Assembly (NCBI GenBank): GCA_003249035.1
Contig: QBMK01000009.1
Coordinates: forward strand, 106,528-170,527
Reading direction: 5' to 3'
Length of the DNA stretch: 64,000 nt
Source: Pseudanabaena sp.
Lineage (GTDB): Bacteria; Cyanobacteriota; Cyanobacteriia; Pseudanabaenales; Pseudanabaenaceae
Part shown: positions 46,630 through 56,578 of the stretch, one piece after another
Numbering within the stretch: position 1 is the first letter of the stretch
Layout of the letters: the number at the start of each line of letters is the position of its first letter
The notes under the pieces: model-generated
Seen by the model: the letters and a program-made list of their open reading frames with translations, nothing else
The model's database searches: none
Told to the model about the DNA's origin: nothing
Program-made: the position numbers and the translations under genes

Positions 46630-46981
46630 AAGTATTAAATTTTTATTGTTAAATTAAACTTTTGATTAAAGTCTAGTTACTACAATAACCAGATTCTAAA
46701 GAAATCTGGTAACAAGTTGTACAGCCATCTAATTTTTGTAGATTTGCTTGACTAGAAGCACTGAATAAATCGGTAAAAATAGTCTCTTTGTTTCGCTACA
46801 ATAGCCAAATGTCTCTTGAACAAATACGCCAAACCATCTAATTTATAGGTGGATATCGCTCAGAGTCGCTTATCCTGACCTTAAAATTGTTACTGTAAAA
46901 CAAATTCTAAGACACTTGAGCTTTTCACTATAGTCTTCCCCAATTCCACCACACAATTTTGGCAAGCGATCAATAATCTTC
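46630..46981. other. Intergenic region upstream of the PP2C gene
   Basis: About 350 AT-rich bases. A short hairpin (ACCAGATT and AATCTGGT, 46688-46710) is visible. No reading frame or clear promoter consensus is supported. Confidence 0.45.
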
Positions 46982-48853
46982 ATGGAAAAACAAGAGCAAG
47001 CTACGGCAGTTGAGCAGCAATATCTTTGGGCGGTCGGATTAGACACCGAAGCATTTCCCCCAGAATCTTTGATTGGCGATCGCTATCGTGTCCTCTCCTC
47101 TCAAATTGTTGTTGATACGGATGCTTTTTCACTTCCAGAGCTGCCCCTTGAATTTCAGACCTATGTGGTGTCTTATCTCAAGTTGTCTCGCCTGAGTTTG
47201 CATTTGCCCCGTCCCTACGGTTTATTGCTGATTGGGGAAGAACTAAACCTTTCTGAAGTATTTTTATTAGAAAATGTGCCAATCGATCGCCAAGGCAATC
47301 TTTGCCCGACCTTGGCGCAAGTATGGGCGGAAGCATCAGCCCTACGTCAAGTTAATTTGCTCTGGCAAGTCCTAAACCTTTGGAAACCTCTTGCCGAGCA
47401 AAATATGGCGCGTACCTTGATCGATCCAAAATTAGTGCGGGTTGATGGGATGTGGGTGCGCTTGTTGGAATTGCAAGCTGATGTTGCCGCCGTACATATT
47501 TCACAATTAGGCGATATCTGGGTGCAATGGCTAGATTTGGCAAAACCTGAGATTACTGAACCGATCGCTGAATTCTTTTATAGTCTTGGGCGCGGCGAAT
47601 ATGACATCGACAGTGCGATCGCCTTTCTCGATCGAATAGCACTCAAGTTGATGGAAAATCAGCCCCTTACGGTGCGCATTGCCAGTGCTAGTGATGTAGG
47701 CCAGCAACGCGAACATAATGAGGATGCTTGCTACCCTGACATGCATCACCAAAAACGCTCAGAACAGGCGGATAATATGCGCGATCGCCTAGCGATTGTT
47801 TGTGATGGACTGGGTGGTCATGAAGGCGGTGAAGTTGCTAGCTCTCTGGCAATTAAGACCCTTGAGCAACAACTAAAAACTTTATTGCAACAGGCGGAAG
47901 CCGATCCCGATTTTTCGGCACAAGGCTTTATTGCTCAACTGGAAATGGTAGCTCGCGTTGTCAACAATCAAATTGTGGCAATTAATGACCAACAACAGCG
48001 CCACGCCCAGCAACGAATGGGGACAACTCTAGTAATGGCAGTCATGCCGAGGCCTAATGGCAATATGTGTAATGAGGTCTATGTCGTGCATGTAGGCGAC
48101 AGCCGTCTCTATTGCGTCACTAAAGACAATTTGCGTCAAGTCACCCTCGATGATGATGTCGCTACTCGCGAAACTACTCTTGGCTATAACTTCTTTGCCT
48201 ATTCATCCCAACGCATTGATGGAGGCGCATTGATTCAAGCTCTGGGAACGCGAGGTTCCGATATGTTGATTCCGCGCGTGCAAAGGTTTTTTATCGATGA
48301 AGATTGTCTATTACTGCTGTGCTCTGATGGATTAAGTGATTTTGAGCGAGTTGATCAAATTTATGATAGTCATCTACTGCCAGTTTTGAGTGAGAATAAG
48401 CCTCTTAGCCGCGCTTGCCAAGATCTGATCGATAAGGCAAATGAACTGAATGGACATGACAATATTACGGTTGCACTCATGCGCTGCCGATTTGCAACCG
48501 CCGATCCTGATGAGGATCATGTAAGTGAAAATGATATCCCCACGTCGATTAATCATGCTGAAGAAGACATAGATACAGAAGGTGTTCAATCCAGTACGGA
48601 AGATTCGGCAGGTGCTTTGGCATTGATATCCCCTGACTCGAAAAATTCAGATGCCCAGAAGTCTGATCTCAGCGGTATCGATTCAGCAAAAACTGACTTG
48701 GCAGTGCCGAAGCAAACCAGTAGTGCTTTTATTGTCATTTTGATTTTTGTAGCTCTGATCTTGGGTACTGGCATGGCTGCGATGCAGTTCCCTCAAGTCA
48801 AAAATTGGGTACGCCAACACCTACCGGTAAACCTCCAGAGATTTGTCCAATAA
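46982..48853 (+). CDS. PP2C-type serine/threonine phosphatase with N-terminal domain and membrane anchor
   Basis: The 623-residue protein has three parts. The N-terminal 225 residues are not a known enzyme; they contain LIGDRYRVLSSQIVVDTDAF and a helical region like the regulatory lobe of cyanobacterial kinases. The PP2C domain (about 230-505) has metal-site motifs SDVGQQREHNEDAC, VCDGLGGHEGGEVAS, VHVGDSRLY, LLLCSDGLSDF and GHDNITVALM. A low-complexity linker then leads to one transmembrane helix (about 580-600). It would counteract Hanks-type kinases, two of which are in this window. The next gene overlaps it by 11 bases if its TTG start is used. Confidence 0.92.
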   Translation: MEKQEQATAVEQQYLWAVGLDTEAFPPESLIGDRYRVLSSQIVVDTDAFSLPELPLEFQTYVVSYLKLSRLSLHLPRPYGLLLIGEELNLSEVFLLENVPIDRQGNLCPTLAQVWAEASALRQVNLLWQVLNLWKPLAEQNMARTLIDPKLVRVDGMWVRLLELQADVAAVHISQLGDIWVQWLDLAKPEITEPIAEFFYSLGRGEYDIDSAIAFLDRIALKLMENQPLTVRIASASDVGQQREHNEDACYPDMHHQKRSEQADNMRDRLAIVCDGLGGHEGGEVASSLAIKTLEQQLKTLLQQAEADPDFSAQGFIAQLEMVARVVNNQIVAINDQQQRHAQQRMGTTLVMAVMPRPNGNMCNEVYVVHVGDSRLYCVTKDNLRQVTLDDDVATRETTLGYNFFAYSSQRIDGGALIQALGTRGSDMLIPRVQRFFIDEDCLLLLCSDGLSDFERVDQIYDSHLLPVLSENKPLSRACQDLIDKANELNGHDNITVALMRCRFATADPDEDHVSENDIPTSINHAEEDIDTEGVQSSTEDSAGALALISPDSKNSDAQKSDLSGIDSAKTDLAVPKQTSSAFIVILIFVALILGTGMAAMQFPQVKNWVRQHLPVNLQRFVQ

Positions 48854-50405
48854 TTCAGTGATTGACTTTGTCTCGTCACAAGCGATCGCGACAGCATCAC
48901 AAATGCAAGCGATCGAAGATTTGATCTTTCAGGCAGGTATGCCCGTGGCTGCTCTGATGGAAAAAGTCGCTCTGCGGATTACCCAAAGGTTGACCGACCT
49001 CTATCCTGCTCAAGACTATCCTCGCATAGGGGTATTAGCTGGCTCTGGTCATAACGGCGGTGATGCCTTGGTAGTTGCCAGAGAACTACATCATCAAGGG
49101 CGAAAGGTCAAAATCTATACACCATTTACAAAATCTAAGCCATTAACCCGAGTTCATGGGTGCTATGCCAAAAGTTTAGGTATTCCCATTGTCGATTTAG
49201 CAGCTTTGCAAGATAGCGATCTTATTATCGATGGCATCTTTGGCTTTGGATTAGAGCGTGAGGTGGTTGGTGATGTAGCGATCGCAATCAATACCATCAA
49301 TAATTGGCAAATCCCAGTAATCAGCATTGACTTACCCTCAGGCATACATACTGATAGCGGTGAAGTAATGGGAACAGCGATTCTCTCCTCCCATACATTT
49401 TGTTTAGGCTTATGGAAGCGCGGCTTACTGACAGAATTAGCAACGCCATATGTCGGTAAGCTTGAGAGAATCGGCTTTGATATCCCCGAGAAATTTGTGA
49501 TGCAAATCATCGGGAATCAGCATCCATTGTGGAGAATTAATCCAGAAGAATTATTGCGCGATCGCTTACCAATTCCCCGAAGCTTGATCGCCCATAAATA
49601 TGAAATTGGACATTTGCTCTTAGTTGTCGGTTCTCGCAAATATGGCGGTGCAGCGATTCTTGCTGCGTTAGGCGCAAAAGCAACTGGCATTGGTATGTTG
49701 TCGATCGCTGTTCCCCATTCCCTCAAATCGCTTATTCTCGCGCAAGTCCCTGATGCATTAGTCATTGGCTGTCCTGAGACCGAGTCTGGCGCGATCGCCT
49801 CATTACCAAATCTCGATTTGCAGAAATATCGAGCGATCGCCTGTGGCTGTGGACTTTCTCTTGATGCAGGGCAAATCGTGGAACAAATCATTAATTGCGA
49901 TCGCCCACTGATTCTTGATGCCGATGGATTGAATTCCTTGGCAGCTATGGGAGAAGCTCGAATTATTGAGAAATTAAATCATCGGACTAATGCAATAGTT
50001 CTGACACCACATTGGGGAGAGTTTTGTCGCTTATTTCCAGATTTGCATGAAGTTGAAAGATTAGAGGCTTTGCAAACAGCCGTAAATCAAACGAAAGCGA
50101 CCATTTTGCTTAAGGGCTCAAAAACGGCTATCTGCTCTCCTCAAGAGACAAAATCTCAAGTATGGATTAATCCTGAGAGTACCTCAGCCTTAGCAAGGGG
50201 AGGTAGTGGAGATGTGCTGGCAGGAATGATCGGCGGCATCATAGCGCAGGGAGTTGCTGCAAGAGATGCCGCGATCATAGCGACAGTTTGGCATTCTCAA
50301 GCAGCTATGTGGCTAGCAAGTCAGCGTACCGAAATGGGTGTTGATCCTGTAACCCTTGCTGAAAATTTATTGCCATTTTTACAAGTCAAAGCACAATTCA
50401 AGTAA
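48843..50405 (+). CDS. nnrD: Bifunctional NAD(P)HX repair enzyme (epimerase and dehydratase)
   Basis: The 520-residue fusion carries a YjeF-type epimerase (about 10-220; GVLAGSGHNGGDALVVAREL glycine loop, IIDGIFGFG, SIDLPSGIHTDSG) and an ADP-dependent NAD(P)HX dehydratase (about 240-515; ILDADGLNSL, LTPHWGEFCRLF, LARGGSGDVLAGMIGG). Together they repair hydrated NADH and NADPH. The TTG start at 48843 overlaps the PP2C gene; the GTG at 48858 would avoid overlap and cost five residues. Both are plausible. The two genes are likely co-transcribed. Confidence 0.95.
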   Translation: MSNNSVIDFVSSQAIATASQMQAIEDLIFQAGMPVAALMEKVALRITQRLTDLYPAQDYPRIGVLAGSGHNGGDALVVARELHHQGRKVKIYTPFTKSKPLTRVHGCYAKSLGIPIVDLAALQDSDLIIDGIFGFGLEREVVGDVAIAINTINNWQIPVISIDLPSGIHTDSGEVMGTAILSSHTFCLGLWKRGLLTELATPYVGKLERIGFDIPEKFVMQIIGNQHPLWRINPEELLRDRLPIPRSLIAHKYEIGHLLLVVGSRKYGGAAILAALGAKATGIGMLSIAVPHSLKSLILAQVPDALVIGCPETESGAIASLPNLDLQKYRAIACGCGLSLDAGQIVEQIINCDRPLILDADGLNSLAAMGEARIIEKLNHRTNAIVLTPHWGEFCRLFPDLHEVERLEALQTAVNQTKATILLKGSKTAICSPQETKSQVWINPESTSALARGGSGDVLAGMIGGIIAQGVAARDAAIIATVWHSQAAMWLASQRTEMGVDPVTLAENLLPFLQVKAQFK

Positions 50406-50426
50406 ATGGAATGCGAGCCGTTCTAC

Positions 50427-52964
50427 TTACTTGAGTTGTGCTTGCAGTAACAAAGTAGCTTCTTGGGCAGGAACGGGACGACTAAATAGATAGCCCTGCA
50501 CTCCGTCGCAATTATGCGATCGCAAAAATTCTAATTGCTCCTTGCGCTCTACCCCTTCAGCAACGGCTCTAAGATTGAGATTATGCGCCATCGTAATGAT
50601 TGTTGATGTAATTGCAGCATCATCCTTATTTTGAGGGGTTTCGCGAATAAAGCTAGCATCAATTTTGACCTTACTAACAGGCAATAATCGCAAATAACTC
50701 AGCGAAGAATAGCCAGTGCCAAAATCATCAATCGAAACACTCATTCCTTGTGATTGTATTTGCCTAAGCATCTTAATCGTCGTATTTTGATCTTGCATCA
50801 CTAAGCTTTCGGTAATTTCCAATTCCAAATATTGAGGTTCGAGATCGGTTTCCGCGAGAATTTGCATAATGCGATCGCAAAGATCGACCACTTGAAATTG
50901 TTTTGCAGAGAAATTTACAGCCATCCGAATCGGTGGTAGTCCCTGTCTTTGCCATGCTCGATTTTGCATACAGGCAGTTCGTAAAATCCATTCGCCTAGG
51001 CGCACGATCAAGCCATGTTCTTCGGCAGCAGCAATAAATTGATTCGGTGGAACCCACCCCAGTTCAGGATGTAGCCAACGTGCTAACGCCTCCATACAAT
51101 CAATTTCGCCTGTGATGATATTAATTTGCGGTTGATAGAATACTTGAAATTCCGAACGATCAAGAGCTTGACGAATTCCATTCTCGATCGCCACATATTC
51201 CTTGACCTTTGCGCCAATCGCATGGTTATAAAGTTGATAATGATTGCGACCACGTTCTTTTGCCCGAAACATAGCCGTATCAGCATTTTTCATCAAAGTT
51301 TCTTCATCTGTACCATCATTGGGATAGAGACTGATGCCAATACTCGTTCCGATATAAAGTGACATTTCTTCGACAAAGAATGGTCTTTCAAAGGATTGCA
51401 AGATCATTTGAGCAAATTGTTGAATTGACTCTACGCTTTGCAATTCAGGGACAAGAATCATAAACTCATCTCCACCCATCCTCGCCAAGAATGTCCGATC
51501 AAACATGCATTCGCTCAGTCTATTAGCAACTTCAATGAGAAGGCGATCGCCTGCGGCATGACCCATTGTGTCGTTTACTAATTTAAAACGATCTAAATCA
51601 AGAAACATTACTGCTAGTATCGGCGGAATTGTTTTGATATCAACGAGACTATTGTGCTCGAGATAGATTTGCAATTGTTCATGGGCTGTTACTAATTCCG
51701 TGGAAAGGCGATCGCGAAAGCGGACTCGATTCGGTAAATTCGTAAGAGAGTCATGAAAAGCAAGATGCTCGATCTCTGCATTAGCCTGTTTACTGGCTGT
51801 AATATCTTCAACAGTCCCCTCAAAATAGAGGATATCTCCTGAAGTATCACGGACTGCATAGACATTTTCTGAAGTCCAAATGATAAATTTGTCTTGGCGA
51901 CAAACCTCAGATTCAAAGAATTTTACGTCCTCTTGTTCTTCTAAAAGTTTAATTAACTCCAACCGACGTTGGGGATCTACATAGAGTTGATGCTCTATAT
52001 CCGTTAGATTAGCAATCAAACTTTCAGGAGATTCGTATCCATAGATTTTCGCTAACATTGGGTTAGCAATTAGGAATCTTCCATCAACGGTCGTCTGAAA
52101 GATGCCTTCTATTGCATTCTCAAAAATGCTGCGATATTTAGCTTCAGCACGTTTAAGCGCTTCTTCAGCCTGCATTTTTTGGGTGACATCATTGATCAAT
52201 ATCAGTTCGCATTTACGGTTTTGATAGTCAAGAGTATGCGACGAAACATCCACAAAAATTTGGGTGCCATCTTTTTTTCGATGCCTCCATACTTCTGGCA
52301 TACTAAATCCTACTGACACCTTGGCAATCGCCGCTAAGAGTCTAGGCACATCTTCAGGAGGACGAATGTCCTGCAAAGTCATTGATAGAAATTCTTCTTC
52401 ACTATAGCCATAGTGATTGATTACTGCCTGATTTACTGCCAAAAAGCTCAGTGTCTCAAGATCGTAAATCCACATAGGATTAGGATTATTCTCGAATAGA
52501 TAGCGAGTCCGATTTTCAAAATCTTGCTGATTCTTGGCTGTCTGTTCCCAATCAGTAATATCCTCAAATCGATTCACAAAGTGCGGTTCATTTTCGCTTC
52601 CAATATTAAAATCCGTATTTTGAAGAACCTGCACAATTTGTCCGTCTTCACGAATATATCTCACATTGAGATAACAATGATCGATTTCTCCTGAGAGTAA
52701 TCTCTCTTTGAGAAAATAGTATGCGGATAAATCATCTGGATGACAAATCTGTTCATATGTGAGTTGGCATATTTGCTCAGCGCTATACCCTAACAAATCG
52801 CAAAAAGATATACTAATTTCTCGAATCTTGTCATCTAAAGTTGTTTCAAAAATACCAACTGTACTATTTTCGATACATTTAGCAATTCGCATCAAGTTTT
52901 TAAGACGCTCTTGTTTGAGAATCTCTTGATATATCGGATTAAGATTTTGATATCTTTCAGCCAA
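50427..52964 (-). CDS. PAS-PAS-PAS-GGDEF-EAL signalling protein
   Basis: The 845-residue protein has three PAS domains (about 22-140, 150-270 and 278-395), a GGDEF domain (about 405-575; ARMGGDEFMIL) and an EAL domain (about 590-840). EAL residues for phosphodiesterase activity are present: MEALARWLHP, EITESLVMQD, DDFGTGYSSLSYLR, KIDASFI, AEGVE. The GGDEF active site is intact but lacks an RxxD inhibitory site. It could therefore make or degrade c-di-GMP; a role as a net phosphodiesterase is common for such hybrids. No membrane helix is visible. It is convergent with nnrDE. Confidence 0.93.
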   Translation of the reverse strand: MAERYQNLNPIYQEILKQERLKNLMRIAKCIENSTVGIFETTLDDKIREISISFCDLLGYSAEQICQLTYEQICHPDDLSAYYFLKERLLSGEIDHCYLNVRYIREDGQIVQVLQNTDFNIGSENEPHFVNRFEDITDWEQTAKNQQDFENRTRYLFENNPNPMWIYDLETLSFLAVNQAVINHYGYSEEEFLSMTLQDIRPPEDVPRLLAAIAKVSVGFSMPEVWRHRKKDGTQIFVDVSSHTLDYQNRKCELILINDVTQKMQAEEALKRAEAKYRSIFENAIEGIFQTTVDGRFLIANPMLAKIYGYESPESLIANLTDIEHQLYVDPQRRLELIKLLEEQEDVKFFESEVCRQDKFIIWTSENVYAVRDTSGDILYFEGTVEDITASKQANAEIEHLAFHDSLTNLPNRVRFRDRLSTELVTAHEQLQIYLEHNSLVDIKTIPPILAVMFLDLDRFKLVNDTMGHAAGDRLLIEVANRLSECMFDRTFLARMGGDEFMILVPELQSVESIQQFAQMILQSFERPFFVEEMSLYIGTSIGISLYPNDGTDEETLMKNADTAMFRAKERGRNHYQLYNHAIGAKVKEYVAIENGIRQALDRSEFQVFYQPQINIITGEIDCMEALARWLHPELGWVPPNQFIAAAEEHGLIVRLGEWILRTACMQNRAWQRQGLPPIRMAVNFSAKQFQVVDLCDRIMQILAETDLEPQYLELEITESLVMQDQNTTIKMLRQIQSQGMSVSIDDFGTGYSSLSYLRLLPVSKVKIDASFIRETPQNKDDAAITSTIITMAHNLNLRAVAEGVERKEQLEFLRSHNCDGVQGYLFSRPVPAQEATLLLQAQLK

Positions 52965-53074
52965 CTTTTTTCACCTTGTCGGGCTTATTAAAATTGCAGT
53001 TTTGCATGGATTGTTCATTTCTGCTCAAAACATGCCATAAATTAGCTTTAAATCTTACAACAGTCTGTCGAAAA

Positions 53075-53812
53075 TCAGCTAAATGATTTTAGTCCTAAAT
53101 CTACAATCTGTTCATTTGATAATGGTACAGGTAACTGCTGAATCTGAGTGCGATCTCGATATGGATTTAGTTTATTGGCGATCGCTTCAGTAATACCACC
53201 CTCAGTCAAAAAATATGGCAACACGTCAATTTTCTGAACACCCAGCGCTAATAAATTCTCGATTTGAGTTTCGATTTTTGGCTCAACTCCCCAATAAGCA
53301 GCGATCGCTTGACTCTGCGCCGCCAAGTCTTCAACCATTTGATTTGCTCCCGCCATTCGGCTTCCATGCGACATCAAAATACGTCCCCGCTTTTCTAAAT
53401 TGCTGACTTCACTATATTTCTTAAAGTGTTGTAATAGTAATTTCGAAATCTGGGGATCAGAGCCTAAATGAGCCATTGTCCTAAATATAGATTTACCTAT
53501 GCACAAATTGGGAAACAATGCTTGTAAGTTGCTGTTAGCGATCGCTACTTGTTCAGGAATATCATTGCTGACATGAACCCCCTCCAGCAAAAATAAAGGT
53601 AAGATCGCAATCTCTGAAATACCTATTGGGATTGCTTCAGCCGCAAATTTTTCTAATTGTTGCGATAGGCTAAGTTCCTGACCTTCGAGACACCCACCAC
53701 CAATGTAGCGATCGCTTCGTGATCTTGCTACTGTTAATAGGTTTTGCAATGCCAACCACGAACGGGGATCTCTACTGCCATGGGTTACTAAAAAAAGTGC
53801 TGCGGCGTTCAT
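53075..53812 (-). CDS. CbiX/SirB-like sirohydrochlorin chelatase
   Basis: The 245-residue protein has two homologous halves, each starting with a metal-chelatase strand: ALFLVTHGSRDPRS (about 4-17) and RGRILMSHGSRMAGAN (about 141-156). The two His are the likely metal-insertion residues. Family members insert cobalt (cobalamin) or iron (siroheme) into sirohydrochlorin. The cbiD and cobM genes in this window make cobalt chelation plausible, but specificity cannot be read. It is divergent from hflX. Confidence 0.87.
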   Translation of the reverse strand: MNAAALFLVTHGSRDPRSWLALQNLLTVARSRSDRYIGGGCLEGQELSLSQQLEKFAAEAIPIGISEIAILPLFLLEGVHVSNDIPEQVAIANSNLQALFPNLCIGKSIFRTMAHLGSDPQISKLLLQHFKKYSEVSNLEKRGRILMSHGSRMAGANQMVEDLAAQSQAIAAYWGVEPKIETQIENLLALGVQKIDVLPYFLTEGGITEAIANKLNPYRDRTQIQQLPVPLSNEQIVDLGLKSFS

Positions 53813-53819
53813 CGCATCA

Positions 53820-53855
53820 TACTCAGTATAATTGTAGTGACAATTATACTGAGTA
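53820..53855. repeat. 16-base perfect palindrome between cbiX-like gene and hflX
   Basis: TACTCAGTATAATTGT and its inverse surround an AGTG loop. It lies 8 bases upstream of the CbiX start and in the hflX leader. The right arm contains the TGA that closes the hflX frame upstream. It could be an operator for the divergent pair or an inserted hairpin. Confidence 0.75.
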
Positions 53856-53912
53856 ACGCATATCGAAACTATTTACGGAAAAACACAAGGACTGAAGGCG
53901 CATCAATTAAAG

Positions 53913-55535
53913 TTGCTAGATAGACTTTATCGATCTCGGTTGCCTCAGGATAGTCTCACCACTCCCGAATTAGCTCAACGCCTCGCTGCAGTCAGTGCTG
54001 AGCTAAAGGAATCTATCTGCATTTATATCAATCGTCGCGGACAAGTGATCCGAGTCGCGATTGGCACACCCAATCAAACTAAAATTCCACCCTTAGAATT
54101 ACCGCGTTACGGTAGCGATCGCCTCAGTGGCTTGCGCTGTATTTGTGCCAGTCCCGATGCGGAGTACCCAAATCCAACCGATTTAACGGCGATGTTGATG
54201 CAACGGCTTGATGCAATGGTGATTTTGCCAGTAAATCCCAAAGGCTATGCTGAACGTGGATATTTGGCACATTTATTGCCATCTACAGATACTGAATTGC
54301 CAGAACAGCAAGAAGCTTGGCGCGTATCAAAGCTGATGACGTTGGAAGCGCTATCCAAGCAAGATTTCTTAGAATTAGTAGAAGGACTAGAAGAAGAATT
54401 TAGCCGCAATTTTGCTGGTCGAGCCACTGACGACAATCAAGACCGGGTGATGTTGGTTGGACTGATGCATCAAAAAGAAAAATCCGATGCCATGCCCTTT
54501 GCCATGATCGAACTCGGTCATCTGGTAGAAAGCGCAGGCGGCAAAGTGTTAGATGCTCTTTGGCAAAAACGCGAACGCCCCCATCCTCAGACTGTTCTCG
54601 GTGAAGGAAAGGTGTTGGAGCTAGCAATCGCCGCACAGACTAAAGGGGCAAATCTAGTAGTATTCGATCGCGAACTCACGGCTTCCCAAACCCGCAATAT
54701 TGAAAGAATGATCGGCTTACGAGTTAGCGATCGCACAGAAGTAATTCTCGATATTTTTGCTCAACGCGCACAGTCATCGGAAGGGAAGTTGCAAGTCGAG
54801 CTAGCTCAACTCGAATATCGTTTACCACGATTAGCTGGTCATGGGCAGGCTCTATCCAGACTTGGTGGTGGTATTGGCACACGCGGGCCTGGTGAAACCA
54901 AGTTGGAAACGGATCGCCGTGTGATCCAGAAGCGAATCACATTCCTTCAGCAGCAAGTTAATCATCTGCAAGCACAGCGATCGCGCATTCGCCAAAAGCG
55001 AGTCGATCAAGAAGTTCCTACCGTAGCGATCGTGGGTTATACAAATGCAGGTAAATCAACTTTGCTCAATGCCATGACCAAAGCCGATGTCTATGCAGCT
55101 GACAAGTTGTTCGCTACCCTCGATCCAACCACGCGCCGCCTGACGCTCACTGGTGAAGACGACAAAATCCATACTGTGCTTCTTACTGATACTGTAGGAT
55201 TTATCCATGAACTTCCTAAATCCCTCGTTGATGCTTTTCGCGCCACGCTCGAAGAAGTATCAGAAGCTGATGTATTAGTGCATCTAGTTGATGCTTCTCA
55301 TTCTTCATGGGAAGCTCAACTCAAATCAGTAGATAAAATTCTCAAAGACATGCCGATCGCTGTCGGTCCAATTTTATTGGTTTTTAATAAAATCGATGCA
55401 GTTGAAGATCCAAAGGCAATTCTAGAGAAATACCCCGATGCGATCGCGATCTCTGCCCTCAAACGTCAAGGCTTTGAGCAAATGAGCAAGTCTTTACTTA
55501 AGCTAATTGAATATGCGATCGGGCAATTGTCTTAA
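53913..55535 (+). CDS. hflX: Ribosome-associated GTPase HflX
   Basis: The first canonical start is TTG 53913, giving 540 residues. The same frame continues upstream through GLKAHQLKLLDRLY and IETIYGKTQ, which look like the usual cyanobacterial N-terminus, but without an ATG, GTG or TTG; a CTG is at 53892. The G domain (about 375-540) has P-loop GYTNAGKSTLLN, G3 DTVGFI, and G4 NKID. The HflX-specific coiled coil and glycine-rich GGGIGTRGPGETKLE are near 310-325. HflX splits stalled ribosomes under stress. The stop codon lies in the left arm of a terminator hairpin. Confidence 0.93.
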   Translation: MLDRLYRSRLPQDSLTTPELAQRLAAVSAELKESICIYINRRGQVIRVAIGTPNQTKIPPLELPRYGSDRLSGLRCICASPDAEYPNPTDLTAMLMQRLDAMVILPVNPKGYAERGYLAHLLPSTDTELPEQQEAWRVSKLMTLEALSKQDFLELVEGLEEEFSRNFAGRATDDNQDRVMLVGLMHQKEKSDAMPFAMIELGHLVESAGGKVLDALWQKRERPHPQTVLGEGKVLELAIAAQTKGANLVVFDRELTASQTRNIERMIGLRVSDRTEVILDIFAQRAQSSEGKLQVELAQLEYRLPRLAGHGQALSRLGGGIGTRGPGETKLETDRRVIQKRITFLQQQVNHLQAQRSRIRQKRVDQEVPTVAIVGYTNAGKSTLLNAMTKADVYAADKLFATLDPTTRRLTLTGEDDKIHTVLLTDTVGFIHELPKSLVDAFRATLEEVSEADVLVHLVDASHSSWEAQLKSVDKILKDMPIAVGPILLVFNKIDAVEDPKAILEKYPDAIAISALKRQGFEQMSKSLLKLIEYAIGQLS

Positions 55536-55570
55536 CCAATAGAGGACGCTTTATGCCCTCTATTGGTTAA
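55532..55570 (+). terminator. Hairpin after hflX
   Basis: TTAACCAATAGAGG and its exact inverse (arms 55532-55545 and 55557-55570) flank an ACGCTTTATGC interior. The hflX stop codon is in the left arm. No T run follows, so it is a weak intrinsic terminator or a protective 3' hairpin. Confidence 0.7.
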
Positions 55571-55604
55571 GGGATTAAGTCGATGAATTCTTCTGAAAGC
55601 CATA

Positions 55605-56504
55605 ATGAATGCAAGATTTATGAATGAATACAGTCTTATAGAAATGGGGCTATTTATTGTTGGAGCAATATTGCTAACAGTTTACCTTTCTGCTTGTATA
55701 TTTTTACTGATTCGTCAGAGGCAAATGATATTCACTCCAACCCATGACGATTCTGGAGAGAATCCCTCAAAGTTGAATCTTGATTACGAAGAAGTCTGGA
55801 TTCCAGTAGATAGTAATTCTAAAAATCAAGATAAATTACATGGATGGTTTATTCCTGCAACAAAAGAAATGTTAGAGGGAGAAACAATTCTCTATCTTCA
55901 TGGAGCTGGAGGCAATATTAGCAATCTAATTTATCTTCGTGATGTTGCTCAACTGCAAAAATTAGGATTTTCGATTTTTGTAGTTGACTATAGAGGTTAT
56001 GGTCTGAGTCTAGGGAACTTCCCGTCTGAGATAAGTCTTTATGAAGATGCCCAGACTGCTCTAAAATATTTGATTAATCAAAAAAGAATTCCTTTCAATA
56101 AGATTTACTTGTTTGGAGTATCTTTAGGCGGAGCAGTTGCAATTGATTTGGCGCTAAAAGAACATGTAGCAGGGCTAATTATAGTTAGTTCTTTTACCTC
56201 TATGCAAGAAGAAGTACTTTATATGGGTTATAGGATTTTCCCAATTGAACTTATACTAAATCAAAGGTTTGAATCAATTAGGAAGGTTCCATTTCTAAAA
56301 ACACCAGTTATATTCATTCATGGTACTTCTGATACTTTCAATCCAGCTATTATGAGCCAAAAGCTATATGATTCTGCACCTAATCCAAAGCAACTACTTC
56401 TAATCGATAATTTTGGTCATAATAATATTTCAGAAATGATTGAAAATCCTCAATTTAAGAATGGGATACAGAAATTTATTCAGGAGGTAAAGGCAATGAA
56501 CTAG
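55605..56504 (+). CDS. Membrane-anchored alpha/beta hydrolase
   Basis: The 299-residue protein has an N-terminal membrane helix (about 13-37) and an alpha/beta-hydrolase domain. The oxyanion region is YLHGAGGNISN (about 100), the nucleophile elbow is FGVSLGGAVA (about 168), the acid Asp is near HGTSDTFNP (about 245), and the His is in DNFGHNN (about 273). The layout matches BEM46/FrsA-like serine hydrolases. The substrate is unknown. Codon use is AT-richer than in its neighbours, and it stands between hflX and the ClC gene with no functional link. Confidence 0.88.
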   Translation: MNARFMNEYSLIEMGLFIVGAILLTVYLSACIFLLIRQRQMIFTPTHDDSGENPSKLNLDYEEVWIPVDSNSKNQDKLHGWFIPATKEMLEGETILYLHGAGGNISNLIYLRDVAQLQKLGFSIFVVDYRGYGLSLGNFPSEISLYEDAQTALKYLINQKRIPFNKIYLFGVSLGGAVAIDLALKEHVAGLIIVSSFTSMQEEVLYMGYRIFPIELILNQRFESIRKVPFLKTPVIFIHGTSDTFNPAIMSQKLYDSAPNPKQLLLIDNFGHNNISEMIENPQFKNGIQKFIQEVKAMN

Positions 56505-56578
56505 AATGGTACTTCTGTAAGTTAAATTGCTTGATTATTTTGATGTAATGGGTTTATCACAAGACTCAGTAATTTTTT

